Positions 45,017 through 53,570 of a DNA stretch of 64,000 bases are shown here, piece by piece. Source of the stretch: 62-47 sp051954235 (lineage in GTDB: Bacteria > Pseudomonadota > Alphaproteobacteria > Rhizobiales > Xanthobacteraceae); the NCBI GenBank assembly GCA_051954235.1, contig JBQCHY010000012.1:1-64000 (forward strand), in the 5' to 3' direction. A program made the translations under genes and the position numbers. Position 1 is the stretch's first letter. Every line of letters begins with the position of its first letter. The notes beneath the pieces are model-generated. The model was given only the letters and a program-made list of their open reading frames with translations, searched no databases and had not been told where the DNA came from.

Positions 45017-46681
45017 TTACTCTCCGGGCTGAAGGGCGGGCGCGCCAACGGCGGGCTCGGCGACGGGACGGTCCGCGGTGTTGTGCGCGGCTTCGTCCTG
45101 CGAGGCGGTGCGGATCGTCATCCAGATGTTGTAAAAGCCGATGATCGCGCCGAGCAGGAAGAATGCGCCGCCGACCGCGCGGGCGATGTAATAGGGATGC
45201 ATCGCCACCAGCGAGTCGACGAAGGAATAGGCCAGCGTCCCGCTTTCGTTATAAGTGCGCCACATCAGGCCCTGGATGATGCCCGAATTCCACATCGCGA
45301 AGACGTAGACGATGGTGCCGGCCAGCGCGAGCCAGAAGTGCGCTTCCACCAGTTTCGCCGAATACATGCCGTTGCGCTTCCACAGCCACGGCACCGAGGC
45401 GTAGATCGCGCCGAAGGTGATCATCGCCACCCAGCCGAGCGCGCCGGCGTGAACGTGGCCGACGGTCCAGTCGGTGTAGTGCGACAGCGCGTTGACCGGG
45501 CGGATCGCCATGAACGAGCCTTCGAAGGTGGAGAGGCCATAAAACACCGCCGCCACCATCATGAAGCGCAGCACCGCGTCGTCGCGCACCTTGTGCCAGG
45601 CGCCGTTGAGCGTCATCAGCGCGTTACCGGCCGAAACCCATGACGGCACCAGCAGCATCACCGAGAAGGTCATGCCGAGCGACTGCACCCACTGCGGCAA
45701 CGCGGTGTAGTGCAGGTGATGCGAACCGGCCCACATGTAGAAGAAGGTAATGCCCCAGAACGAGATGATCGACATCCGGTAGGAGTAGATCGGCCGTCCC
45801 GCGCGCTTCGGCATGTAGTAGTACATCATGCCAAGGAAGCCGGAGGTGAGGAAGAACGCCACCGCGTTGTGGCCATACCACCACTCGGTCATCGCGTCCT
45901 GCACGCCGGAGAACAGCGAATAGCTCTTGGCGCTGCCCCAGGAGATCGGCACCGCGAGGTTGTTGACGATGTGCAGCATCGCCACGACGAGGATGAACGC
46001 CAGATAGTACCAGTTGGAGACGTAGATATGCGGTTCCTTGCGGCGGTTCAGCGTACGCAGGTAGAGCACGAAGTACGTCACCCACACGATCACCAGCCAG
46101 ATGTCGGCATACCATTCCGGCTCGGCGTATTCCTTCGATTGCGTCACGCCCATCAGGTAGCCGGTGGCGGCGATGACGCAGAACAGGTTGTAGCCGAACA
46201 GCACGAACCACGGAGTCAGTTGGTCCGGCAGCCGCGCCCGCGAGGTGCGCTGCATTACGTAGAACGAGGTGGCGATCAGCGCGTTGCCGCCGAAGCCGAA
46301 GATCACGCCGGAGGTGTGTACCGGGCGCAGCCGGCCGAAGCTCGCCCATGCCGCATCGAACGTCCATTCCGGATAGGCGAGAAGCCACGCCACCCAGTCG
46401 CCGACCGCCATGCCGATCACCGCCCAGACCATCGCGGCGATGATGCCGAACTTGGTCGGCGAATCGTAATAGCTGTCGAGCCGGTCGGGCGACGGCTCCG
46501 GCGCGTAGTAGCCGCCGATCACCGCGAAGATGCCGAGGATCGACACCACGAGCACCAGCGCACCATGCACGCCGAACGGGTCGCCGCGTCCGCCGGCGGC
46601 CATTGCAAGGCCGGTGACCGCAAGCGCCAGCAGAATGATCAGCGCACCCTGACGTTCGTTTTTCGTGAGTTCGGCGATCAT
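45017..46681 (-). CDS. ccoN: Cytochrome cbb3 oxidase catalytic subunit CcoN
   Basis: 554 residues, many transmembrane helices. Haem-copper oxidase core with metal-binding histidines in WWYGHNAVAFFLTSGFLG, MWAGSHHLHYTALPQW and WTVGHVHAGALGW. Reduces O2 with high affinity under low oxygen. First gene of the operon. A TTGCG-N4-CGCAA box and -10 element lie 130-175 bases upstream (46812-46854). Confidence 0.96.
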   Translation of the reverse strand: MIAELTKNERQGALIILLALAVTGLAMAAGGRGDPFGVHGALVLVVSILGIFAVIGGYYAPEPSPDRLDSYYDSPTKFGIIAAMVWAVIGMAVGDWVAWLLAYPEWTFDAAWASFGRLRPVHTSGVIFGFGGNALIATSFYVMQRTSRARLPDQLTPWFVLFGYNLFCVIAATGYLMGVTQSKEYAEPEWYADIWLVIVWVTYFVLYLRTLNRRKEPHIYVSNWYYLAFILVVAMLHIVNNLAVPISWGSAKSYSLFSGVQDAMTEWWYGHNAVAFFLTSGFLGMMYYYMPKRAGRPIYSYRMSIISFWGITFFYMWAGSHHLHYTALPQWVQSLGMTFSVMLLVPSWVSAGNALMTLNGAWHKVRDDAVLRFMMVAAVFYGLSTFEGSFMAIRPVNALSHYTDWTVGHVHAGALGWVAMITFGAIYASVPWLWKRNGMYSAKLVEAHFWLALAGTIVYVFAMWNSGIIQGLMWRTYNESGTLAYSFVDSLVAMHPYYIARAVGGAFFLLGAIIGFYNIWMTIRTASQDEAAHNTADRPVAEPAVGAPALQPGE

Positions 46682-46811
46682 CGAAACACACCCCTTGTTT
46701 CATCGCGCGTGACGGCAGCACGCGGTCCTGCGCGGTCCGCGAACCGCAATCGCACCCGCCAGATCCGGCGCGGCCCCAAATTGAACAGCCGCTCGGCGGC
46801 TCGTTCGAGCC

Positions 46812-46854
46812 AATCTATATCTTGTCTAAAGAATGCCACTTTGCGCAAACGCAA
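46812..46854 (-). promoter_or_regulatory. ccoN promoter with Crp/Fnr-type box TTGCG-N4-CGCAA
   Basis: TTGCGCAAACGCAA at 46841-46854 is a perfect 5-4-5 inverted repeat and also fits the FixK box TTG(A/C)-N6-(T/G)CAA. On the minus strand a TATAGATT -10-like element follows at 46812-46819, placing the box centre about 41 bases before the expected start, the usual class II activator position. The leader to ccoN would be about 125 bases. Confidence 0.82.
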
Positions 46855-46946
46855 ATTGACGCGCCCCAACGGCACTGCGGCAATGATTCCGTGATGCGCC
46901 AAATGAGGTTCAAAGCTGAAATTTTTCTGCGGTAGACATATTTAGT

Positions 46947-47026
46947 CGTCATTGCGAGGAGCGTAGCGACGAAGCAATCCAGACCCTTTAAGGAGGCTGG
47001 ATTGCTTCGCTTCGCTCGCAATGACG
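46947..47026. repeat. Palindromic repeat, family CGTCATTGCGAG...CTCGCAATGACG
   Basis: Copy between the 3' end of the alternative-oxidase gene and the ccoN promoter. Confidence 0.88.
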
Positions 47027-47037
47027 GTGATTTGGGT

Positions 47038-47694
47038 TTACAGCAGCGGCCCCGGCCGTTCCGGCAGCACGCGGCCTTCGGCGAGCGCGTCGGCGAAGGC
47101 GTGATGGATGTCGCGGTGGATCGCCTCGTCCTCGCGCATCGCCATGATCATGTCGCTAATGAGCGCGCCGGGGGCGAGATTCCAGTAGGCGACGGCGGTG
47201 TCGGGCGCCGGACCGTTGGGGATCGCGCCGGATTCCAGCGATGCGAGATAATCCGAGTAGCCCTTCACCGAGCGCTCGGCGAGATAGCCCGCGAGGCGAT
47301 GGGCGCAGCGGCCGGAAATCAGCGAGAGCAGGAAATACGCATTGTAAAAAGTACCCTGGCCGATCGCGATCAGCCAGCGCTCGCCCCAGCTAGGCCGCTT
47401 GATGGCGACGAAGGCCATCAGATGCGCGCGCTGGTTTTCCGCTTCGTCCATGAAGGCGCGGACCCAGCCGCGGTCGTCGATCAACTGCCGCAAGCATTGC
47501 AGATGCAGCAAGCTCGCCGCCACCATGGCCGGCACCGCCGCGATGGTTTCCAGCACCACGACGCGACCGCCGTAGCGGCGGCTGAAGCCGCCGGCCATCG
47601 CCGTCAACAGCCGTTCCGCCCACGCGGCAAAACGATCCGACAATGTTTCCGGCTCGTGATGGCGCAACAGGTCGGTCTTGTTGACGTTGAGCAT
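47038..47694 (-). CDS. Alternative-oxidase-family protein with divergent di-iron motifs
   Basis: 218 residues from the ATG at 47694 (GGAG five bases before). The AOX backbone is strong: RYGGRVVVLETIAAVPAMVA (Glu49 in LET), GWVRAFMDEAENQRAHLMAF, REDEAIHRDIHH (Glu190, His193). In known ubiquinol oxidases the second motif is NERMHL and the third LEEEA. Here they read NQRAHL (Gln88) and YLAERSVKGY, so two of the usual iron carboxylates appear changed, though Glu140 is next to one. The quinol-site Tyr (146) is kept. It may be a modified terminal oxidase or a non-oxidase relative. Confidence 0.8.
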   Translation of the reverse strand: MLNVNKTDLLRHHEPETLSDRFAAWAERLLTAMAGGFSRRYGGRVVVLETIAAVPAMVAASLLHLQCLRQLIDDRGWVRAFMDEAENQRAHLMAFVAIKRPSWGERWLIAIGQGTFYNAYFLLSLISGRCAHRLAGYLAERSVKGYSDYLASLESGAIPNGPAPDTAVAYWNLAPGALISDMIMAMREDEAIHRDIHHAFADALAEGRVLPERPGPLL

Positions 47695-47753
47695 CGCAAC
47701 TCCGTGAAAATCACTCGCCAGCTTGCCTTTGCCGCACGCCGACGTCACCGTCT

Positions 47754-47767
47754 TTGCGCCAACGCAA
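47754..47767. promoter_or_regulatory. Crp/Fnr-type box TTGCG-N4-CGCAA before the alternative-oxidase gene
   Basis: TTGCGCCAACGCAA differs from the ccoN box at one spacer base. It lies 60 bases upstream of the alternative-oxidase start and about 95 bases before the divergent Crp/Fnr regulator. I see no clear -10 at the expected distance on either strand. Confidence 0.75.
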
Positions 47768-47861
47768 TTAACCAGCAATATGCCGCCCGGCAGGCGCGAT
47801 TCGATGGCCGCACTATGCGGCGAAGTTGCGGGCGCGACCAGAGGAATCCATAAGCAGCGGT

Positions 47862-48557
47862 ATGGCGGACTCTCCCGATATCGACATTCTGGCGCGTGGC
47901 GAGCTGTTCCGTGGCGTCCCGGTCGAGGTGCTGCGGGAGCTGCATGCGGCGTCGTTCCGCCGCAAGTTTCCGGCCGGCGAAACCGTGTTCCAGCAGGAAG
48001 ACGCCGTCACCACATTTTACGTTGTCGTTGTCGGGCGGCTGCGGGTTACCCAGACCACGCTGGACGGTCAGCAGATCATCATCCGCTATCTCGGCCCCGG
48101 CGACGTGGTCGGCTATGCGGCGCTGACCGGCGCGCCCGTGCATCCCGGCGCGGTGACGGCGGTGGACGATTGTCACCTCATCGGCATGCCGGCGGCGATG
48201 CTCCGCGAGACCATGAGCCGCAATGCGCGGATTGCGATGAATGCCGTCACCCTGATGGGCGAGCGCTATCAGGACCTTCAGTTGCGGCTGCGCGAACTCG
48301 CGACCGAGAAGGTCGAGCGGCGTATCGCGCATACATTACTGCGGCTGTCGCAGCAAGCCGGGCGCCGCACCGCGCGCGGCATCGAGATCGCGTTTCCGCT
48401 GTCGCGGCAGGACCTCGCGGAAATGACCGGCACCACGCTGCATACCGTCAGCCGCACCTTGAGCGGTTGGGAAGTGAAAGGCCTCGTCGACAGCGGCCGC
48501 CGCCGCGTCATCATCGCCAGGCCCGAGGCGCTCGCCGAAGTGGCGGAAGAAGGCTAG
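47862..48557 (+). CDS. Crp/Fnr-family regulator, NnrR/DNR-like
   Basis: 231 residues from the ATG at 47862. Effector domain with GDVVGYAALTG (81-90); no N-terminal Fe-S cysteines, so not a direct Fnr oxygen sensor. Recognition helix TTLHTVSRTLSGWE (HTVSR at 194-198), where Fnr has ETISR. This variant is compatible with TTGCG rather than TTGAT half-sites, matching the two boxes nearby. Nitric-oxide-sensing NnrR-type proteins are the nearest group by pattern, so an NO or redox signal is suggested. Confidence 0.82.
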   Translation: MADSPDIDILARGELFRGVPVEVLRELHAASFRRKFPAGETVFQQEDAVTTFYVVVVGRLRVTQTTLDGQQIIIRYLGPGDVVGYAALTGAPVHPGAVTAVDDCHLIGMPAAMLRETMSRNARIAMNAVTLMGERYQDLQLRLRELATEKVERRIAHTLLRLSQQAGRRTARGIEIAFPLSRQDLAEMTGTTLHTVSRTLSGWEVKGLVDSGRRRVIIARPEALAEVAEEG

Positions 48558-48573
48558 CGCGTTTCTGACGAGG

Positions 48574-49065
48574 TTATGTTTGCGGCGCGCGCTCGGTCGC
48601 CAGCGCCATGATCTCCGCCCCTAACCGCAGGTCCGGCACATGGCCGAACGCCTGCCGGCGCAGCCGTCCGCCACGATCGATCAACAGCATGGTCGGCGTG
48701 CCCTGCATGTCGTAGGCCGCCATGGTGCGCGGCAGCCCGCCGTCGTCGGAGGGGCGGTCGATGCCGACCGGAAACGTGTAGCGGTATTCGTGCAGGAACG
48801 CCGCGATCGCATCGCGCGAGCCTTGCGCGGCGTGATGCTCGAACACGGTATGCAGGCCGAGCACCATCACGTCGTCGGTGGAGAAGGTTTCCTGAATGCG
48901 GGTCAGTTGCGGCAGCGCCTGCTGCGCGCAGCCGGGACACAGCATCTGAAACGCCTCGACGATCACCACGCGCCCGCGCAAGCTCGCCAGCGTAATCGGC
49001 TCCGGCGTGTTGAGCCAAGTGAGCACGTCGAGTTCGGTGGCGAGGTCGTCGGAGGGGAGGGACAT
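48574..49065 (-). CDS. Thioredoxin-fold redoxin, TlpA/AhpC-like
   Basis: 163 residues from the ATG at 49065; no signal peptide from this start. A CPGC redox centre at 43-46 (FQMLCPGCAQQALP), then GLHTVFEHH and QGTPTMLLIDRGGRLRR with the cis-Pro of the thioredoxin fold. Convergent with the Crp/Fnr gene. Likely a thiol-disulphide or peroxide-handling protein; partner unknown. Confidence 0.82.
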   Translation of the reverse strand: MSLPSDDLATELDVLTWLNTPEPITLASLRGRVVIVEAFQMLCPGCAQQALPQLTRIQETFSTDDVMVLGLHTVFEHHAAQGSRDAIAAFLHEYRYTFPVGIDRPSDDGGLPRTMAAYDMQGTPTMLLIDRGGRLRRQAFGHVPDLRLGAEIMALATERAPQT

Positions 49066-49141
49066 GATGATGATCCTCGGCGCTCGATCAATGAGCGGGC
49101 TTTTACTCAGCACTTCATATTATGACGATACGTAAGCCTCT

Positions 49142-49257
49142 CGTCATGGCCGGATTTATTCCGGCCATCCACGTCTTGACGATCTCCCAGTAAGGAAGAC
49201 CTCTCGGCAACGAAGACAACGAAGACGTGGATGGCCGGGACGAGCCCGGCCATGACG
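49142..49257. repeat. Palindromic repeat, family CGTCATGGCCGG...CCGGCCATGACG
   Basis: Longer copy (116 bases) with an extended loop; arms ATCCACGTCTT / GAAGACGTGGAT. Sits in the 204-base gap before the nicB-like gene. Confidence 0.8.
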
Positions 49258-49269
49258 AGTCACACGACC

Positions 49270-52200
49270 TCATTTGATCGTCCCACGCGCCGCCTTCAGC
49301 GCCGTATCGATGCCGTCCCACGCCGGCTTGTCGGGCGCAAAGCGGGTGCGGAGGTAGCGGATCAGTTCGGTGAGTTGCTGGTCGTTGAGGCTGTGGGCGA
49401 AGCCGGGCATCGCGCCGAGTTCGCCATTCACCGGCTTGGTGATGCCCTCGACGATGACGCGCGCCAAATTATCCGGCGAGGCGCCATGCAGATTGCTGTT
49501 CAGCGCCAGCGACGGCCGGCTGCCGAACCATTGCGGGCCGCCGGGCTCGTGGCACACCGCGCAGGCGCCGTCATAAATGCGTGCGCCTTGTTGCGACGCC
49601 TCCAGCGGCTTTGCGCTGGTGACCGTCTCGAGCCGCGCCGCTATCGCCTGCTGCGCCTCCTGTGTCGGCGCGTTGGGAGTGAACGAGGCGAGATAGATGG
49701 CCATCGCGCGGATGTCGCTGTCCGGCAGCGCGCTAAGCTCCTTCACCACCGGCGCCATCGGCCCGGCGGCGACACCGTGAAACTGCGAGATACCGCTGCG
49801 CAGATACGTGAACAGTTCCTGCTCGCTCCATGGAATCGGCGCGTGCGACAGTGACGTCAGCGGCGGCGCGGTCCAGCCTTCGGCGGTGCCGCCGGCAAGT
49901 TTCAGCGAGGCCTTCTCCGCGCCGAACGCGTTGCGCGGCGTGTGGCACGCGCCGCAATGGCCGAGCCCTTCCACCAGATACGCGCCGCGATTCCACGCTT
50001 CCGATTTGGTCGGATCGGCGGCGAAGGCGGCGGGCGAATGAAACAGCAGATTCCATCCCGCCAGCAGCGGCCGCAGATTCAACGGGAAGGGAAGCCTGGT
50101 TTCTGGATTGGCCTGCCGCACGGCCGGCTGCGCCATCAGGTAAGCGTAGAGCGCCTGCAAATCGGCTTCGCTGGTTTTGGCGAAATGATTGTAGGGAAAC
50201 GCCGGATAAAGATGGCGGCCGTCGCGATGGATGCCTTGCCGCATCGCGCGCTCGAATGCGGGATACGACCACGCGCCGATACCGGTCTCAATATCCGGCG
50301 TGATGTTGGTGGCGATGACGGTGCCGAACGGCGTCTCCAGCGCGCGGCCGCCTGCGTTGACGATGCCGCCGTCTTTGGTGTGGCACACCGCGCAGTCGCC
50401 GAGCGCCGCGAGTTGCGCGCCGCGCGCGATGGTCGCGGCCGAGTAGGTCGAAATATCCGGCGGCGATATCGGCGCGATCGCCGGCCGCCACGGTGAGGCG
50501 GCGACGATCAATCCGACTACTGCCGTACACAACGCGGCGAAGCCTGCCCACAACCCGCGCTTCTTCAAAGGCGATGCAGGCTTTGTCTTCTCTTCCGCAG
50601 CCAACAGTCCCGCGCGAATCCGGTCCGGCGTAAACGGCAATTCCCTGAAACGAACGCCGGTGGCGTCGAAAATGGCGTTGGCGATGGCGGCGGCGCTCGG
50701 CACCGACGCGGATTCGCCGACGCCCAGCGGCGGCTGGTCTTGCCGCTCGACGATCACCACGTCGATTGTCGGCACGTCGGGGAAAGTGATGATCGGATAG
50801 CCGCCCCATTCGCGGCTCGCCACGGCGGAAGGCTCGAACGTCACTTCCTCCATCAGCGCGCGGCTGGTGGACTGGATGACGTTGCCGTGGATCTGGTGCC
50901 GCACGCCGTCGGGATTGATGACGAGGCCGGAGTCCTGTCCCACCGTCACATGCGTCACCGCGACGTCGCCGGTCGCCTTGTTCACCGCGACATCGGCAAC
51001 CCACGCCGACCACGCCGCCGCCTTGCCGGGAAATGGGCCGTGGACATAGACCGCGTATGCGAAGCCGCGGCCGCGCACCACGTCGCCGTCGGCCTCCTTC
51101 GGCGTCCATGCAGGGCGTGGCTCCCACTTCGCGCGCTCGGCCACATCGCGCACCAGTTTTGCCGCGCGCTCATCCTTGAGATAACGCAGGCGATACTCGA
51201 CCGGATCGACGCCCGCTTCGGTGGCGAGTTCGTCGATGTAGGATTCATGCGCGAAGGTGTTGGGCAGCGCCGAGACGCCACGAAACCACGAGGCGCGCAC
51301 GATCGGCGCCATGTCGTGGGCAATCACGCGCATCGCCGGATAATCGTAAGGCGGAATCGCGGTGCGGTCGCCCATCTGCAACGTCGCCGCGACCGGCGGC
51401 ACCGCGCCGGTGAGCAGCAGCGCCAAGGTCGGCGCGGCGTTGGACGGATAGCGCGTGGCGAAATCGTAAGCCGCCGGCGCGCCGTTCGCGTCGAGCCCGC
51501 CGTTGACTTCCATCAACTGCCCGGTGCCCTTCGGGTCCCACGCATGTTCCTGCTCGCGGGTGAGCTGCACCCGCACCGGGCGGCCGACCGCGCGCGACAG
51601 CAGCGCCGCGTCGGCGCTGACGTCGTCGGCGCCGTTGCGGCCGTAGCAGCCGGCGGCTTCCAGCCGGATCACGTCGATGTTCGCTTCCGGCAGCGCCATC
51701 AGCTTGGCGAGGTCGGCGCGCAGGTTGTGCGGGTTCTGCGATCCGGTCCACACCCGCAAGCCGTCGTTGCTGTAATCTGCGACCGAACACGACGGGCCGA
51801 TCGAGCCGTGGATATGATACGGCCACACATACGTGCGCGGCATCGGCGTCGCGGCATTCGCCAGCGCGTCATCGACATCGCCGGTGTCGCGCAATACGCG
51901 CGGCGTACTTGGGTTGGCGCGCAACGCGGTGGCGATATCTTTCAGGTCCGGCAAGGTCGGCGTCGGTTTCCATGTGACCTTAAGTTGCGCAGCGGCGCGG
52001 ATCGCGTTCTCCTCGCGGTCGGTGACCACGCCGACGAAATCCGCGATGCGCACCACGGCGATGAGGCCGGGAATATCCGCAACCGAACTTTTGTCCACCG
52101 CGATCAGGCTGGTGCCGACGAAATCGCCGGCATCGACGCCGGCATAAGGCGGGCGCACCACGCGGCCGTGCAGCATGCCGGGCACGCGCACGTCGTGCAC

Positions 52201-52791
52201 ATAGATCATCTCGCCGGTGGTCATCGCCGGAATTTCAAGGCGCGGAATCGCGCGGCCGACCAGCTTGTAGGAATTGACGTCCTTCAAGGTGACGTCGTCG
52301 CGCAGTTCGAGGCGCACGGTGCTGCCCGCCACCAGCTCGGCGTAGCTGACGCTGTGGTTGTTCTGCGCGCGGATCAGCCCATCCTCGATCGATAGTGACT
52401 CGACCGGCTGATCCAACTGTTCGGCGGCACGCGCCAATAGATAATGCCGCGCCTGTGCCGCCGCGTTGCGTAGCGGCACGGCGGTGATCTGGATGGTTTC
52501 GCTGGCGATGGTCGGGCCTTGGTTCGGCGTCTTCGTGGTGTCGCCCAGCACCACGGTGACGCGATCCAGCGCGACGTCGAGTTCTTCCGCGACGATCTGC
52601 GTCAGCGCGGTGCGGATGCCGGTGCCGAGATCGACGTGGCCGTTGTAGGCGAACACCTGCCCGCTGGCATCGATGGCGATGTAAATCTCGAAACCGCTGC
52701 CGGCTGCATCGTTCGGTGTGCTGCGGATGATCGAGAGCGATCCGGACTCAGGTGGCGTCATCTTGGGATCGGCGGCGTCAGTGCGTCGCAT
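49270..52791 (-). CDS. nicB: NicB-like molybdopterin hydroxylase-trihaem cytochrome c fusion
   Basis: 1173 residues. The N-terminal two thirds is a xanthine-dehydrogenase-type Mo subunit of the IorB/NicB group (VFAYNGHVDLGTGIRTALTQ; GVGESASVP at 690 with the likely catalytic Glu693). A transmembrane segment at about 747-768 leads to three cytochrome c domains with CAVCH near 800, CGACH near 946 and CAVCH near 1077. Length and domain order match Pseudomonas NicB, which with NicA oxidises nicotinate to 6-hydroxynicotinate and passes electrons to the respiratory chain. Overlaps the small subunit gene by 14 bases. Confidence 0.88.
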   Translation of the reverse strand: MRRTDAADPKMTPPESGSLSIIRSTPNDAAGSGFEIYIAIDASGQVFAYNGHVDLGTGIRTALTQIVAEELDVALDRVTVVLGDTTKTPNQGPTIASETIQITAVPLRNAAAQARHYLLARAAEQLDQPVESLSIEDGLIRAQNNHSVSYAELVAGSTVRLELRDDVTLKDVNSYKLVGRAIPRLEIPAMTTGEMIYVHDVRVPGMLHGRVVRPPYAGVDAGDFVGTSLIAVDKSSVADIPGLIAVVRIADFVGVVTDREENAIRAAAQLKVTWKPTPTLPDLKDIATALRANPSTPRVLRDTGDVDDALANAATPMPRTYVWPYHIHGSIGPSCSVADYSNDGLRVWTGSQNPHNLRADLAKLMALPEANIDVIRLEAAGCYGRNGADDVSADAALLSRAVGRPVRVQLTREQEHAWDPKGTGQLMEVNGGLDANGAPAAYDFATRYPSNAAPTLALLLTGAVPPVAATLQMGDRTAIPPYDYPAMRVIAHDMAPIVRASWFRGVSALPNTFAHESYIDELATEAGVDPVEYRLRYLKDERAAKLVRDVAERAKWEPRPAWTPKEADGDVVRGRGFAYAVYVHGPFPGKAAAWSAWVADVAVNKATGDVAVTHVTVGQDSGLVINPDGVRHQIHGNVIQSTSRALMEEVTFEPSAVASREWGGYPIITFPDVPTIDVVIVERQDQPPLGVGESASVPSAAAIANAIFDATGVRFRELPFTPDRIRAGLLAAEEKTKPASPLKKRGLWAGFAALCTAVVGLIVAASPWRPAIAPISPPDISTYSAATIARGAQLAALGDCAVCHTKDGGIVNAGGRALETPFGTVIATNITPDIETGIGAWSYPAFERAMRQGIHRDGRHLYPAFPYNHFAKTSEADLQALYAYLMAQPAVRQANPETRLPFPLNLRPLLAGWNLLFHSPAAFAADPTKSEAWNRGAYLVEGLGHCGACHTPRNAFGAEKASLKLAGGTAEGWTAPPLTSLSHAPIPWSEQELFTYLRSGISQFHGVAAGPMAPVVKELSALPDSDIRAMAIYLASFTPNAPTQEAQQAIAARLETVTSAKPLEASQQGARIYDGACAVCHEPGGPQWFGSRPSLALNSNLHGASPDNLARVIVEGITKPVNGELGAMPGFAHSLNDQQLTELIRYLRTRFAPDKPAWDGIDTALKAARGTIK

Positions 52792-53290
52792 CGGTCACGC
52801 CTCCCGCCGCGTGATCGCGTGCAATTTGATGACCTGCCGCCGTCATCACCGCGGCAAGGATTTCGACATGAGTTCCGCAACGGCACAAATTGTAACGCAG
52901 CGCCTGCTTGATCTCCTGTTCGGAGGGATGCGGATTGCGCAGCAGCAACGCCTTCGCGGTCATGATCATGCCGTTGAGGCAATAGCCGCACTGCGCCGCC
53001 TGATGTGTCACGAACGCCGCCTGCAACGGGTCGGGCCGCTCGCGCGAGCCCAAACCTTCCAGCGTCGTGATTTCGCGTCCCGCGCAGGCGGAGAGCGGCA
53101 ACACGCAGGAGCGCGCGGCGACGCCGTCGACGATCACCGTGCACGCGCCACATTCGCCGAGGCCGCAACCGTATTTCGGGCCGTTGAGTTCGAGATCGTT
53201 GCGCAAGATATAGAGCAGCGGCGTGTCCGCTGCCGCCGCGATGGCGTGGCTGGTGCCGTTGACGGTCAGGCGGATCGGGTCTGAAGTCAT
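52778..53290 (-). CDS. nicA: NicA-like [2Fe-2S] subunit of the molybdenum hydroxylase
   Basis: 170 residues from the ATG at 53290. Two [2Fe-2S] clusters: Cys42, 47, 50, 62 (YGCGLGECGACTV...SC) and Cys101, 104, 136, 138 (QCGYCLNG; NLCRCG). Transfers electrons from the Mo centre to the haem domains of the partner. The frame extends to 53500 but crosses the promoter/operator region, so the internal ATG is used. Confidence 0.9.
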   Translation of the reverse strand: MTSDPIRLTVNGTSHAIAAAADTPLLYILRNDLELNGPKYGCGLGECGACTVIVDGVAARSCVLPLSACAGREITTLEGLGSRERPDPLQAAFVTHQAAQCGYCLNGMIMTAKALLLRNPHPSEQEIKQALRYNLCRCGTHVEILAAVMTAAGHQIARDHAAGGVTDATH

Positions 53291-53345
53291 TGTCACGACC
53301 GTGTTGCGAGAAGGTGATGGCAAATCCGCCGAAACTAATGCGCCG

Positions 53346-53373
53346 AGAATACCGTTTGTGTACAAACGTGCAA
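53346..53373 (-). promoter_or_regulatory. nicAB promoter with operator in the spacer
   Basis: Minus-strand -35 TTGCAC (53373-53368) and -10 TATTCT (53351-53346), 16 bases apart. The spacer is occupied by the perfect inverted repeat CGTTTGTGTACAAACG (53353-53368). A repressor bound there would block RNA polymerase. Inner TTGTGTACAA resembles sites of GntR-type repressors. Confidence 0.75.
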
Positions 53374-53508
53374 GGATCGGCCACGTAGGCACGCTGCGGC
53401 GGATCGCGCCTTCGCTGAACGCCGCCGCGCACCTGCGATTGTTGCATTGCCCATTTTGGTTGCAGTGCGAAGGCGACAGTTCGCACGAGATTTTGCACAT
53501 TCGCCCGC

Positions 53509-53555
53509 TTGACAGTTTCTAAGGTCGCCCTCAAGATCGTTCGTACACGAATGAT
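53509..53555 (+). promoter_or_regulatory. hnr promoter with a second copy of the operator
   Basis: Plus-strand -35 TTGACA (53509-53514), 17-base spacer, -10-like CAAGAT (53532-53537). The near-perfect palindrome ATCGTTCGTACACGAATGAT (53536-53555) overlaps the -10 and start site. Its core matches the nicAB operator at CGTTYGTRYACRAAYG. Confidence 0.75.
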
Positions 53556-53570
53556 GGGCCGGTGCGGATC

